Shown here: positions 47,001 to 55,185 of the stretch, piece by piece
Layout: every line of letters begins with the position of its first letter
Numbering within the stretch: position 1 is the stretch's first letter
Assembly (NCBI GenBank): GCA_030248195.1
Contig: JASAND010004072.1
Coordinates: 1 to 64,000, forward strand
Direction: 5' to 3'
DNA from: Trissonchulus latispiculum
Taxonomy: Eukaryota > Nematoda > Enoplea > Enoplida > Ironidae
DNA: 64,000 nucleotides
Notes under the pieces: model-generated
Seen by the model: only the letters and a program-made list of their open reading frames with translations
Told to the model about the DNA's origin: nothing
The model's database searches: none
Made by a program: the position numbers and the translations under genes

Positions 47001-47613
47001 GTTGATTCAAGGCCGCACCAAGAAGGATGGGTCAAAGGCTCTAAAGTCTAAAGTCTAGACGCACCCCCACCTCGTTTGGTTAGCACAAGTTGGAGAAAAT
47101 TGAGGTTTTAGCTGTCTTCAGGCAAATCTTTCCATCTTTGCAAGACTTGAACTAAAACAGCCAAAGAGCATAAAAGGAAAAGGAAAATAAGAAGTTGGTA
47201 CGTAACCTAACTTGTTCCTTTCATGTGTCATTGTCATCTTTTGCAAACAGCAAACAGAGCATGTTTGAGACGAAAGAGCAAATAGTTTGTTTGCTACATT
47301 AAGGGATTTCCAAATATATACACCATTCGCGTTAGACCCTTCCCTTAGTTTTAAATTCCTTCTGAGTGCGGCCATGAACTAAGGTATGTACTGTATTGTA
47401 TAGTATAATTACTGTCAGCCTTCTGTTTCTCATTGTTTCAGCCATTCTATCATGCTGAAGCTAAACAAGTTGCGGGAATCCAATGGCGAATTGGCGAAAT
47501 TAGTACTGGAGCAGATTTTCGATAATGCAATGGTGGCGGCGGGGCTTGTAGAGGATTCGAGAACTATGGTTACTAGGCTCAATAAATTGTTAACGGAGTT
47601 GTTAAAAGACTAA
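25826..47613 (+). CDS. TRAP1: TRAP1, mitochondrial HSP90 chaperone (gene span, 15 exons)
   Basis: TRAP1 is the mitochondrial-matrix HSP90, an ATP-driven homodimeric chaperone. Fifteen exons join with every phase matching, giving 692 codons; human TRAP1 has 704 residues. The order is an Arg/Lys-rich presequence (exon 1), N-terminal GHKL ATPase (exons 2-7: [14 protein letters not shown], the [10 protein letters not shown] helix with catalytic Glu, [19 protein letters not shown]), middle domain (exons 7-12: [13 protein letters not shown] with the ATP-contacting Arg, DIYYL) and C-terminal dimerisation domain (exons 13-15: [19 protein letters not shown]). It ends without the MEEVD tail, as expected for a mitochondrial form. 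The sequence has DNGIGM where most HSP90s have DTGIGM. No in-frame ATG lies in exon 1, so a 5' exon is missing from this model. Intron 14 is 12.1 kb and houses an LTR retrotransposon. Confidence 0.93.
26563..26645 (+). CDS. TRAP1: TRAP1 exon 2
   Basis: Encodes [20 protein letters not shown], the start of the GHKL ATPase domain, nearly identical to vertebrate TRAP1. Acceptor GTTTTAG, donor GAG|GTAAGTG. Confidence 0.92.
27547..27723 (+). CDS. TRAP1: TRAP1 exon 3
   Basis: Carries [18 protein letters not shown], which holds the catalytic Glu and the Mg-binding Asn of the HSP90 ATPase, then an Ala-rich loop ([11 protein letters not shown]) longer than in vertebrates. Donor CAG|GTATTT. Confidence 0.92.
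28079..28150 (+). CDS. TRAP1: TRAP1 exon 4
   Basis: Encodes [20 protein letters not shown] and SGSK, the nucleotide-binding motif. Asn replaces the usual Thr/Ser in D(T/S)GIGM. It is exactly 24 codons in phase 0. Confidence 0.93.
28386..28555 (+). CDS. TRAP1: TRAP1 exon 5
   Basis: Contains [20 protein letters not shown], the G2 ATP-lid motif of HSP90. Donor GATGG|GTAAT in phase 2. Confidence 0.94.
28589..29341. mobile_element. hAT-type element with TTGGCC repeats in TRAP1 intron 5
   Basis: The ends are TAGTGTTGGGGGTTGGCC and GGCCAACACCCAACACTA. The 8-bp target duplication is ACCAGGAG (28581-28588) and ATCAGGAG (29342-29349), a 7/8 match. The left 260 bp are tandem TTGGCCG/GGCCAATTGGCC units. 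The right part is unique non-coding sequence. Confidence 0.85.
29591..29706 (+). CDS. TRAP1: TRAP1 exon 6
   Basis: Encodes SGTYSV then [19 protein letters not shown], the end of the ATPase fold. Phase agrees on both sides although intron 5 holds a hAT-type element and intron 6 a larger one. Confidence 0.9.
30005..31306. mobile_element. 1.3-kb hAT-type element in TRAP1 intron 6
   Basis: The ends are CAGGGGCGCACACAAGGGGG and CCCTGGGTGCGCCACTG. The perfect 8-bp duplication is TGCACAGC (29997-30004 and 31307-31314). The interior has degenerate CGCCTGCGGCGCTTTT units (about 30693-30930) and a further end-like sequence near 31212-31224, suggesting a nested insertion. There is no intact transposase. 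Confidence 0.85.
31572..31756 (+). CDS. TRAP1: TRAP1 exon 7
   Basis: Encodes [33 protein letters not shown] and PRYCLHYK, the junction of N-terminal and middle domains. An ORF reading in from 31232 crosses the acceptor and is not the gene start. Confidence 0.92.
32040..32208 (+). CDS. TRAP1: TRAP1 exon 8
   Basis: Encodes [40 protein letters not shown] and MRFMKG of the middle domain. Acceptor TTACAG, donor AAAG|GTATGG. Confidence 0.92.
32341..32458. repeat. 60-bp tandem duplication in TRAP1 intron 8
   Basis: A 60-bp unit starting TGACTGTTGTGTA is repeated once with a single base difference. Confidence 0.92.
32562..32631 (+). CDS. TRAP1: TRAP1 exon 9
   Basis: Encodes [18 protein letters not shown]. 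The Arg of LSREML corresponds to the middle-domain residue that contacts the ATP gamma-phosphate in HSP90 proteins. Confidence 0.92.
32905..33052 (+). CDS. TRAP1: TRAP1 exon 10
   Basis: Encodes [14 protein letters not shown], then [20 protein letters not shown] of the middle domain. Acceptor TTACAG, donor AAG|GTTTGT. Confidence 0.92.
33210..33337 (+). CDS. TRAP1: TRAP1 exon 11
   Basis: Encodes [30 protein letters not shown] of the middle domain. Donor CCGAG|GTCAGT; the following intron carries a foldback element. Confidence 0.92.
33384..34050. mobile_element. Foldback element in TRAP1 intron 11
   Basis: The ends are GCTAAAGTCTGACCAAAAATG and, read inward from the right, CTATAGACTGACAAAAAATG. 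The interior shares GGTCCTGAAA and CGAGTCACGAGTAATAGCCAG with the long foldback at 5155-7998, so it belongs to that family. Confidence 0.7.
34413..34600 (+). CDS. TRAP1: TRAP1 exon 12
   Basis: Encodes [28 protein letters not shown] and LTSVEKQL. Acceptor TTTTTTCAG, donor GAAG|GTAATT. Confidence 0.92.
34917..34996 (+). CDS. TRAP1: TRAP1 exon 13
   Basis: Encodes [17 protein letters not shown] and KAFDVK at the start of the C-terminal domain. Acceptor CTGTAG, donor AAA|GTGAGT. Confidence 0.9.
35160..35305 (+). CDS. TRAP1: TRAP1 exon 14
   Basis: Encodes [19 protein letters not shown] and [12 protein letters not shown]. The last codon is split AA|C across the 12.1-kb intron that follows; this phase fits exon 15 exactly. 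Confidence 0.92.
35755..36930 (+). repeat. LTR 1 (1176 bp)
   Basis: Starts TGTAATGAGG, ends TTTACA. It carries the octamer TGACGTCA 16 bp from its start and a TATA-like CTATAAGT near 36382. It differs from LTR 2 and LTR 3 by about one base each. Confidence 0.95.
35770..35777. promoter_or_regulatory. CRE-type octamer TGACGTCA in LTR 1
   Basis: A perfect consensus CREB/ATF palindrome. The same site is at 40094-40101 and 44421-44428 in the other LTRs. A regulatory role is inferred from sequence only. Confidence 0.5.
37167..39302 (+). CDS. Gag-like protein, retrotransposon unit 1 (711 aa)
   Basis: Structural (capsid-type) protein of an LTR retrotransposon, resembling Ty3/gypsy Gag. Seen in order: a Ser/Ala-rich disordered N-terminus (about 1-125), short charged helices (about 135-185), a Pro/Arg-rich linker with a helical block ending [15 protein letters not shown] (about 310-360), an Arg-rich basic region (about 415-475), and a retrotransposon-gag capsid domain from [15 protein letters not shown] to about residue 640. 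The tail is Gln-rich (CAA repeats) and stops at once. No CCHC zinc knuckle is present, and no pol frame follows. It may be packaged by, or assist, an autonomous relative. ORFs on the - strand here are shadows. Confidence 0.85.
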   Translation: MSVLHSPVKSSKATAKPGDPASSSDSMDKRPLNQHGFGRLTSSQPALSKSSSTQSASSRASSSQELDGAASSRPVLRSDTAKSKASSKQEVDEDALDPGDPDTQHEDGTSNNPGEFQSPISEEPSEDDWDEQATIHDQLEYVRRKLARIGADLRRQETGADVPGRSLPSMSDIKDLRDFLTQLELELFQQRPRLGSDSTVMRRQPGIMPFLPYTRPKLQQKDNPRAPGPSEPAAPVQRFRSTAHIDLTRTKYPKRAISSQRSGGDDPDPELDRKPRVRGPMDNWVVPLRDPAPVPAQPPVPRRDTEGMFRIRDMTNREYSVIRGLMTAWIAGLPMETWEALERTFPRVCIELLRLWPTSREDPNAGEPPYQMGQPPLTRHPSPEPVYRGRGNERRAPPIIDLDLSDDQMRGPIRESPRRRREYSHQSRTSSRAYQSPPPVQRMSSPRRYSREREYSAPRRERSERPQTREPREPSSYESFKHLGEYLKGFKGVRPFQGSQSNIKFTSWLANFETTVKVHDVPSNMKYRILWTLLDDKVKESMTPCPPDTFEDLVTRIRQLYEPLPVTTEQYAEQFYSRMQEPQEKPHDYMAALRLLAVQAFPFEPGFDREKKVVAQFKRGLKSELRSRMAAPLADIQFWPHVRENDLITRALHIVESVQVELDREQAVTVFSAQSQGPQCNNALQGRPQQTQRNQQNQQQQQQQQHLTSIL
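40079..41254 (+). repeat. LTR 2 (shared central LTR)
   Basis: Same length and termini as LTR 1. It has TTCTTACAC near 41235 where the other two have TTCCTACAC. It serves as 3' LTR of the first unit and 5' LTR of the second. Confidence 0.95.
41491..43629 (+). CDS. Gag-like protein, retrotransposon unit 2 (712 aa)
   Basis: Near-identical second copy of the Gag-like ORF. One extra CAA codon in the Gln tract accounts for the added residue, and Ser becomes Gly after RSLP (near 41996). Two further differences near 41907 and 41926 are synonymous or nearly so. The frame is open throughout both copies, which suggests either very recent duplication or continued need for the protein. Confidence 0.85.
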   Translation: MSVLHSPVKSSKATAKPGDPASSSDSMDKRPLNQHGFGRLTSSQPALSKSSSTQSASSRASSSQELDGAASSRPVLRSDTAKSKASSKQEVDEDALDPGDPDTQHEDGTSNNPGEFQSPISEEPSEDDWDEQATIHDQLEYVRRKLARIGADLRRQETGADVPGRSLPGMSDIKDLRDFLTQLELELFQQRPRLGSDSTVMRRQPGIMPFLPYTRPKLQQKDNPRAPGPSEPAAPVQRFRSTAHIDLTRTKYPKRAISSQRSGGDDPDPELDRKPRVRGPMDNWVVPLRDPAPVPAQPPVPRRDTEGMFRIRDMTNREYSVIRGLMTAWIAGLPMETWEALERTFPRVCIELLRLWPTSREDPNAGEPPYQMGQPPLTRHPSPEPVYRGRGNERRAPPIIDLDLSDDQMRGPIRESPRRRREYSHQSRTSSRAYQSPPPVQRMSSPRRYSREREYSAPRRERSERPQTREPREPSSYESFKHLGEYLKGFKGVRPFQGSQSNIKFTSWLANFETTVKVHDVPSNMKYRILWTLLDDKVKESMTPCPPDTFEDLVTRIRQLYEPLPVTTEQYAEQFYSRMQEPQEKPHDYMAALRLLAVQAFPFEPGFDREKKVVAQFKRGLKSELRSRMAAPLADIQFWPHVRENDLITRALHIVESVQVELDREQAVTVFSAQSQGPQCNNALQGRPQQTQRNQQNQQQQQQQQQHLTSIL
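44406..45581 (+). repeat. LTR 3 (1176 bp)
   Basis: Same length and termini. It has CATAATTG near 45228 where the other two have CATAACTG. It is followed directly by the duplicated CATG and the right part of the host foldback. Confidence 0.95.
45582..46551. repeat. Right part of TTAA foldback A
   Basis: Contains the symmetry centre of the element: CTTTCGTTAGCC near 46185 mirrors GGCTAACGAAAG near 45690. ORFs such as 45792-46160 occur on both strands of the palindrome and are not genes. Confidence 0.8.
46552..47441. other. Remainder of TRAP1 intron 14
   Basis: A/T-rich sequence without recognised exons or element ends, up to the acceptor of the last TRAP1 exon. Confidence 0.5.
47442..47613 (+). 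CDS. TRAP1: TRAP1 exon 15 (last, stop TAA)
   Basis: Encodes [37 protein letters not shown] and the final helix [11 protein letters not shown]. Acceptor ATTGTTTCAG. No canonical AATAAA follows closely; the first is at 48125, about 0.5 kb beyond the stop. Confidence 0.93.
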
Positions 47614-48941
47614 GGCGTCTTGCTTTTACTATTTTATAACGTTTGTTTTTTGTTGATCTTCAATGAGTAAAAAGCCTGATTTTGTGCTGTAGGATTTTGT
47701 AGAGCATAGTAGTAGCTTTGAGGGCTAGTTCGTAAGCAAATTGAAACTGAACTGCAACCGAAACTTACGATAGCAACAGTAGTTGAAAGCGAGAAGAGCA
47801 AAGGAATGTAGATATTTTGTCGATGTTGTCTATAGATACAATTGAATATACATGTCGATGTTGTCTATAGATACAATTGAATATACATTCTCTTGTGCTC
47901 TTGCATTGCGTATGGTCTTTCCAAAATTGATTGCAACGTTTAGATTTAAGTAGGAACAAGGGCTGTTAAACGGGCGTTGAACTAAGTTGGAAAGTTTACG
48001 ACACTTCTGACCTAGTAATCTTAGTTGGTCCCTGAAAAGATATTTATTCGACTTTGACCGTAGACACAGGTTAGGCCAACCTACATAAGGTCGACATGGG
48101 AATTAGGTAACCCTGGACTGCACCAATAAAGTTGTAGTAGCAGAATGGAATAAGGTTAACTACTGATTTCCCATTCAAAAATCGGACTTAGCCTTCTGCT
48201 ACTCCGCAGCTATTCTTAAACTTTTTGGTGCATTCAAGAGTAAAGAGATTTTAAGTGATGTCACCAGAGACAGAGTCGTTTCAATTTATATATCAAATAA
48301 CTTCATTAGAGATTAAACGAGCAGAAGTTGCTAGCTCTTTGAAGCTTTTGAACCAGTAAAGTAAGCAGCTGTCACCATTCTGACCGATCTTTTTGCAGTC
48401 ATAACCTTTGATTTGACCTCAGGGTTGTAGTGTATAAATAGCAGCTACGTCTTGTCTAGTTAAAAATAAATGAGAATTGAAAAGAGGAATGATACGTGAG
48501 CTGTTAATACAAGGAGTTGCTCCGTCCAAACCTATCTCCGATAAGTCCATCTTTTTATTTACATACCACCTAGGGAGTTTGTCTTCAGGATTCAACTGAA
48601 TGTAAAAGTCCTTTAACAAGAATACCCTTGCGCTAGTCCCGGTAAAAAAATCTAAACTAATTTTTTCCAATTTGTTGCTAAATGTCACTGAGCACTGAAC
48701 ATGTACACAGTATTTATGCAAGATCGTCGGTAGATCGTCGGCGAAATTGATAACTTTGTGAATTTCCGAAAAGATGACGAATTTCGGCAAAGTTGGGGAA
48801 AGTCCGATAAGGTTGGCGAACGCGAAAGAATGATGCGAAAGTTTATTTCACCAACATTGACGGCAAGTCCGAGCAGAATTGGAGAACGACAACTTGTACA
48901 ACTTGTTTGCGGTTCATTTAAAAACTTTATTTGACTATAAT
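47614..48941. other. TRAP1 3' UTR and intergenic sequence
   Basis: Contains a duplicated phrase GTCGATGTTGTCTATAGATA (about 47819 and 47853) and AATAAA at 48125-48130, the first canonical poly(A) signal after TRAP1. A 123-codon ORF on the - strand (48419-48790) has no recognisable family and no splice evidence that I could judge. Confidence 0.45.
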
Positions 48942-48951
48942 ACACAGATTG

Positions 48952-49845
48952 GTGATAATTCCGTATACGCACACTTGCACTGAGACTTGAGTGCACTCAA
49001 TGCATCTAATTCCGTAAACACACACTAGACTTTAAGTTGGAGTTTAAACTGGTAAGAGTGAGCTTTTGCAGAAGGCATCTAATTCCGTAGACGCACACCT
49101 GTTGAACAGTAACAATAATAAGGGAAAATTTTGTTTTTTTGGAAATGAAGTTAATGAAATAAAGTAGGAAAGTGGTTTTAGTAGAGTAAAGGGACTGAAT
49201 GTGGGCCACCCTGCAAAGTGAATCACTATAATTGTTTTTGAGTTAAGCAAGTTCGTTACATCACGTGAACCAATTTTGTTTATATCCGCAGAAAGCCTGA
49301 AACAATCCCTGCCCATCTATGAAATAATTGGTTGATTTTGAGCCAGAAATAAGCTGATTGGCTATGGGTGGTTCACTTTGCAAGTCTCCAAAAAGTGACC
49401 CACTTTCAGTCCCTTTACTATATACATAATAGTGCTTTTCAAACAACGAACAGGCAAGCAATAAGCAGCAAAAAATTGTCAGCAAAAATTTATTAAACTT
49501 AAAATTAATCTTGAAATTAAAAAGTTAGAAAATTCTGCTTCTAATTTGTTGTTTGATGACAATTTTTTGCTGCTTATTGCTTGCCTGTTCGTTGTTTGAA
49601 AAGCACTATTATGTATACTAAAACCACTTCCTACTTTATTTCATTAACTTCATTTCCAAAAAACAAAATTTTCCCTCATTACTGTTACTATTTAACAGGT
49701 GTGCGTCTACGGAATTAGATGTCTTTTGCAAAAGGTCACTCTTACCAGTTTAAACTCCAACTTAAAGTCTAGTGTGCGTTTACGGAATTAGATGCATTGA
49801 GTGCACTCAAATCTCAGTGCAAGTGTGCGTATACGGAATTATCAC
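48952..49845. mobile_element. Mutator-like (MULE) foldback with 10-bp duplication
   Basis: Both ends read inward as GTGATAATTCCGTATACGCA and stay near-identical for about 240 bp. The flanks are ACACAGATTG (48942-48951) and CCACAGATTG (49846-49855), a 9/10 direct repeat. Long inverted arms with a 9-11-bp duplication are typical of Mutator-like elements. Each arm contains three copies of AATTCCGTANACGCACAC. The left arm is interrupted at 49184-49420. There is no transposase. Confidence 0.85.
49184..49420. mobile_element. TA-flanked MITE nested in the foldback's left arm
   Basis: The TIR is GAGTAAAGGGACTGAATGTG on the left and, inward from the right, TAGTAAAGGGACTGAAAGTG. The undisturbed right arm of the host palindrome shows the empty site TTTAGTATACATAAT, so TA was duplicated. 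A TA target points to the Tc1/mariner group. Confidence 0.85.
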
Positions 49846-49855
49846 CCACAGATTG

Positions 49856-50967
49856 ACTTTCATACAAAATTAATTCCCCGGCTTCTGGTCGCGGAATTAG
49901 TGACGACATAAGGAAACTGTTTAATATGGCTAGGCAATCATTTGTTGACTTAAACTGACTTCTTGTTTGCTTAATGGATTGTAATATTTGCATTAAATTA
50001 TGTCATATGAGGTAGTTTTTAAGCTGGTTCTGTGAGCGTTTTTCCCCAGAAAAAAATAAAGCTGGAGTGAACGCTATTTTGCAATATGTAGGTTTGCAAC
50101 ACGAGCGAGCGCTGCTGAACTTCAAGTTCAAGACATGACAGTTTTCAGCTCTGCAATTTTCCCTGTCTGTCCTGCATAAAACAATGGATTTTTAACAATG
50201 GCCCGGCACTAAAGTCAACCACTTTAGCAGCCTTTGCCGCATGCATATGGACAGCTGTGTGCTATTTTAATCCTAGGCTCGGCTAGAGTTAGAACTGACA
50301 CTGAAAGTAGCATCCCACTGAGATTGTAACAGTATGGCGACCCCCTTCAGAGTTGTTTCAGTCGGATGGACTCCCCAGGTCTTCTGCTTTGACTGTTTAC
50401 ATTTTTTACTGACGTGTGTGTTTTCTATGATCCTTTAATCGCTTGCATGTTTTGCTTTTGAATTAAGTTCACCAGTGCGTCCAAGATTGTTTACATTTTA
50501 GAATGGGGCCAGCAGTTGCGAATTGCAACTAAAATCCTCTCCCACACTATCTGTCTTTTTCTACTCCAAGTATATGCTATTATACTATGTTCTTGTGCAA
50601 AATCGCGAAGTGTATACTACGAACTAGATGGTTTTATGTAGTGCATGATAGTTTTTTGTTTGATATCCACAGTTTACGATAAGAGTTCTTTCTGCTTTCA
50701 CAGTTCTTGTTTGAACCGAATTGAATTCTTCGTTTCTTTGGTTTCGAATTGTGCAGTCTGCTCTGCTGTGATGCCGTTCGTCTTTTTTTCCTTCTTTCAA
50801 AAACGAAGTATTCCTTCCCATTTAGTTTTTGGAAACGTGATTTCATTGTTATCGCAGCTTTGCTTTGTCAGGAAACTGAAACTGTACTCAACCCCTATTT
50901 TTAAATAACTTCTACATTTACATACCATTCAGTTTCATTCTGCATAATATCAGGAGTTTATAATTTT
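49856..50967. other. Intergenic, no gene recognised
   Basis: No splice-bounded coding sequence or element boundary was recognised. ORFs near 50624-50908 overlap on both strands and look fortuitous. Confidence 0.4.
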
Positions 50968-50970
50968 CTT

Positions 50971-51415
50971 CTTAATGGGGGATCTAGGCTTTTACGTCAC
51001 ACTTGAAGTTTGTACCACAATACCTGAATTACATCGATTTTACATAACAATCCTTATCCATATCACCTCTGGATGGAGGAGGTAGATAACAGCCAATCAG
51101 ATTGCAGAAACCCTCTCTTAATGGGGGATCTAGGCTTTTACGTCACACTTGAAGCTTGTACGACAATATGTACCTGAATTACATCGATTTTACATAACAA
51201 TCCTTATCCATACCACCTCTGGTTGGAGGAGGTAGAGAACAGCCAATCAGATTGCAGAAACCCTCTCTTAATGGGGGATCTAGGCTTTTACGTCACACTT
51301 GAAGCTTGTACCATAATATGTACCTGAATTACATCGATTTTACATAACAATCCTTATCCATACCACCTCTGGTTGGAGGAGGTAGAGAACAGCCAATCAG
51401 ATTGCAGAAACCCTC
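50971..51415. repeat. Three tandem copies of a ~148-bp repeat
   Basis: CTTAATGGGGGATCTAGGC starts at 50971, 51117 and 51267. Each unit ends with AACAGCCAATCAGATTGCAG, so a CCAAT-type motif (GCCAATCAG) appears three times at regular spacing. Confidence 0.92.
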
Positions 51416-53030
51416 CCAATTTTTTGAACGTGGATCTTAAGTTCCAAAATCCTAAGCTCATCTCCAAACTGTAACCACACGCGATCTGCTCACCATAAAG
51501 GGAGGGGTTTCTTGACACTCATTAGTGATTCGATTCTGGCTGCTCCGTACTCTATACATCCAACAATGGGGAACTTTTTGAGAAAGAGTGTTGAAATTAT
51601 TAGTTAACCTACCGTAATACCGCCCCTCAATCAAGCGAGGAAGAAGCTGTTGTAAAATCTAATTGGCTGAATGCTTACCCTCTTTTTCCATAACATAATA
51701 ACATTTCAGTTATTATGAAATGTTTATAATTTCGTGAAAAATCCTATTGGTTTATTTTCGATTGATGAAACAGACGAAGTCACTAAGTTAGACACAGTTT
51801 TTGTAACCAGAAAATATTCAAATTAGATAATATCTTGCTTGTTTATTTATATAGATTTGATTTTACAATACGAATTTCAACTTAGTGGGAAAATTTTTGG
51901 CTCTCATTTACCTGGTTGAGAGTTTGCTGGCGGTGAGTGGGCAATTATTATTTATTTAAAATAATCCGGGACTGCACTAGCAGTTATCGTCAGTATTAAA
52001 GCAGAATTACTGCTAACGAGTGTTTAATTAGTGTAATTCAATGTACCTAAAAGTGTATATATTAATGAGTGTAATAATTGTTTTGCATAAATGCTTATTC
52101 TGCGCAAAGAAGAGGTCTGATTCTGAAGATCTAGGCTAACCTTGAAGAGGGTTTACTCGCCATGGAATTGCCTTACATCTTACACCTTTCAAATTAATTT
52201 TTTGAAATGAATTTTACAATTTGAAATTTCCAATGCTGCCATAAATGACCACAATTTTCATTTTAGTGCAGCGAGTGCCATGTTATAAAGGGATAAATGA
52301 ACTTGTGCAATGTAAAGTGTGGTCGCAGTCAGCGAAGGCTTTTCTGGGTCCTAGCGGCCACATGCGTCGGGTATGCCTCACTGAGCCATCTCTTCAAAGC
52401 TTTCCATTCAGTTAAAATTATTATTATTATTAATTATATTATTATTATTAGTGTAATTATCATTATTATTATGGTTATTATTTTATACAACAGGTTCTTG
52501 CGAATACGAGTTTTTTTTGAGTTAGAAATTTGAAACATTAACTGATATAAGGCAGTGAAAATTTTTGTATTCAAATATTTTGTTTGTAGGATCGCTGCAG
52601 TTTGCCTGGTAAGTTCATTCATTATTGAATGCTGATTTTTTAAATTTTGCGATGTCACTCAAACATTAAAATGGAAGCTTCCAAGATTGCTTGAGTCTTG
52701 TTCAAGTGTTATGCATGCATATCTAATATGGTAGAGGTTAAGTTTTTAGTGTACTTGGTTAATTTTTAGTGTACTTAATTTTGTTTTATGATTAAACATC
52801 AGTTACATACTTCAAACGTCCGTGGGAAAAAGTCCGCTCTACTAGAAGCCGTCGTTTGAGCATTATATACATCGCTTGACTGCATACATATTAACGAGGT
52901 TTTTACCGCCTGTATTTTTTATTCTAGACAATTGTGATAACGTTAGCCTTCTCTCATTGGACGTCAAGTACGTAAACAGTATTGTTTAATTTGACGACAA
53001 ATGTAAATTTATATTTATATATATATATAT
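51416..53030. other. Intergenic A/T-rich region
   Basis: No gene was recognised. An ATT/TTA trinucleotide-rich stretch lies at about 52417-52485. Confidence 0.45.
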
Positions 53031-53224
53031 ATAGTCAAGTCTCAAGGGCAACGTGGGGACCTAATTAATTTAATTAATTAGAGAGCTCGGAGGCTTAGCC
53101 GAGAGCGTGCTTTTTATAGAGAGCTCGAAGACTAAGCCGAGAGCGTGCTTCAACACGTCTAAGCCTAAGCCATTTCTTAATTATAAGCTAATTAAAATTC
53201 GTAAGGTCCCCACGTTGACTTTAT
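53031..53224. mobile_element. Small MITE with CAACGTGGGGACCT ends
   Basis: The left end GTCAAGTCTCAAGGGCAACG continues into TGGGGACC. The right end is GGTCCCCACGTTGACTTTA. TA-rich flanks are compatible with a TA target. Further GGTCCCCACAAAG and GGTCCCCACGTTGACTTG phrases follow at 53260-53306, indicating a second partial copy. Confidence 0.65.
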
Positions 53225-53329
53225 ATAATATGTTGTCAAGAGCAAATGTCCCCACAAAGGATTTCAGGTCCCCACAAAGATTTGTCAGGTCCCCACGTTG
53301 ACTTGTTTAGTGCTGAAATGTCCCACGTC

Positions 53330-53330
<1 letters not shown>

Positions 53331-53411
<81 letters not shown>
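53331..53411. repeat. (TA)n microsatellite
   Basis: About 40 TA dinucleotides. The ORF reading YIYIYI across it is an artefact. Confidence 0.95.
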
Positions 53412-53414
<3 letters not shown>

Positions 53415-53470
53415 TTTAAAAGACTAAAGCTCATTGTCATGAGTACAATACAATAGTACAATAGTATAAC

Positions 53471-53531
53471 AATTATCAAGAGTCTATAATAGGAAGAGTG
53501 AGACACTCAGCTCTTCCTAATAAAATAAGCT
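53471..53531. repeat. Inverted-repeat end shared with 58528-58580
   Basis: TATCAAGAGTCTATAATAGG and AGAGCTGAGTGTCTC-type sequence reappear in reverse complement at 58528-58580, next to the foldback upstream of the mucin-like exon. It is probably a solitary end of the same family. Confidence 0.6.
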
Positions 53532-54006
53532 TGCGAAATGCTCGACACTGTAAGGTGGTGGTATCGTTTACCGCACTGGTGTAGACAGAAAAATTTGTAA
53601 TGGCAACCTATATATTTGCCCCCTTTAAAGCATTAAATAACCAAAAACTTGTATATTCCCAAAAAACGTAGCTTTCATGGTTCGGTGGTAACTCACAAAT
53701 TGGAAAAATTAAAATGAAATTTTGAACAAGGATTACTGTCGATTAAATTATGTTAGAAAGCTAAAATTTCGTATGCAAAGACAGGGATGTCTTGCCGAGG
53801 GTCATTTTTCAGCATTTTAGTTAGCATGTCGAAAGAAAACTATCAAAAATGCACACTGACGCCATTTTTCAAAATTCAATAAGCGATATCTCAGTTCTTC
53901 TTGACTCAAACGGAAAACTAGGAAAAATGGCCCTGCAATAGGCTTTGGTCAATTTGTACGTCAAATTTGAAAACACAATATTACTCGAAATGTGAAAAAA
54001 CCTTGT

Positions 54007-55185
54007 TTAAGGGGGGGACTAAGATGGAGGTGCCCCGAGCATGGGTGGGGTCAAAAAAATACCGGGTACTCAGATCTTAGCTGCCTTCCAGTCATGTGCA
54101 GCCGTCGCGTTTATGTGCCCGACCCCCACTTTTTCACAACTACCAACATAATTAATAAAAAATTTCTGCTGGCTGCAAACTCCTAGCTGCAAGGTTGCCA
54201 TTCACCAATGTGATTTGGCACATGTGCCCCTATCCGCAGAAAAATACTAGAAGTCTGTATCTTATCTGCATCTAAGGGAATTACTCTTCAAAGTTGAAGT
54301 TTCGGCAAAAAATTTAAAAATTTTTGTCTAACGAAAGGGATATTTTATTACTGGTGCGAGCTATAAGGCTGTAATTTGGCATAAAAGGAGGCCCTATGGG
54401 AGTACTCATTTGTGCCAAATGGCAAGAAATTCAACCGCGTGAAAAAATTTTTTATGTTAACAATAATCTTAAAAAATTACCGAAACCGCCATTTTCAGTC
54501 TGTCGGATTCTGTGTAGAGGCTTTCTGCAGCCATAGAAGTCTCAAACCTTCACTAATCGAGCTGAAATCGTTTGTGGGCGTGTTTTCGACCACGCTGAGT
54601 TCAAATAGTTCAAAAAATTTTAATTTCGAAAAATTTGAATTTTTCGATTTCTGGGTACCATTGCCCAAAAAAGGCGATTTTGGCAATTTTTGAAGCTTAA
54701 AGCTGGCATAAAAATTTTTTCACGCTGCAGAATTTCTTGCCATTTGGCACAAATGAGGACTCCTATAGGGCCTCGTTTTATGCCAAATTACAGCCTTATA
54801 GCTCGCACCAGTAATAAAATATTCCTTTCGTTAGCCAAAAATTTTAAAATTTTTGACGAAACTTCAACTTTGAAGAGTAATTCCCTTAGGTGCAGAAAAG
54901 ATAGAGACGTCTAGTATTTTTTGCAGATAGGGGCACATGTGCCAAATCATATTGGCGAATGGCAACCTTGGAGCTAGGGTCTTGCAGCCAGCAGAAATTT
55001 TTAATTAATTATGTTGGTAGTTGTGAAAAAGGGGGGGGGGTCGGGCACATAAACCCGACGGCTGCGCATGGCTGGAAGGCAGCTAAGAACCAACGACCAA
55101 GTATTTTCTTGACCACACCCATGCTCTATAACTTCGCCAAAAAGTAGGCCGATCGGACAAAGTCGGGGCAAAAGTTTAGTCGCCC
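54007..55185. mobile_element. TTAA foldback element, copy B
   Basis: It begins TTAAGGGGGGGACTAA and carries the same mirror-image body as copy A, including TGTGCCAAATGGCAAGAAAT and its inverse. The right end is eroded (TTTAGTCGCCC, no TTAA). Its uninterrupted CACATGTGCCCC at about 54218 is the empty equivalent of the retrotransposon insertion site in copy A. Confidence 0.8.

Noticed and set aside
48419..48790. 123-codon - strand ORF downstream of TRAP1
   Set aside because: No family recognised, overlapped by another frame (48685-48996), and no convincing splice context.
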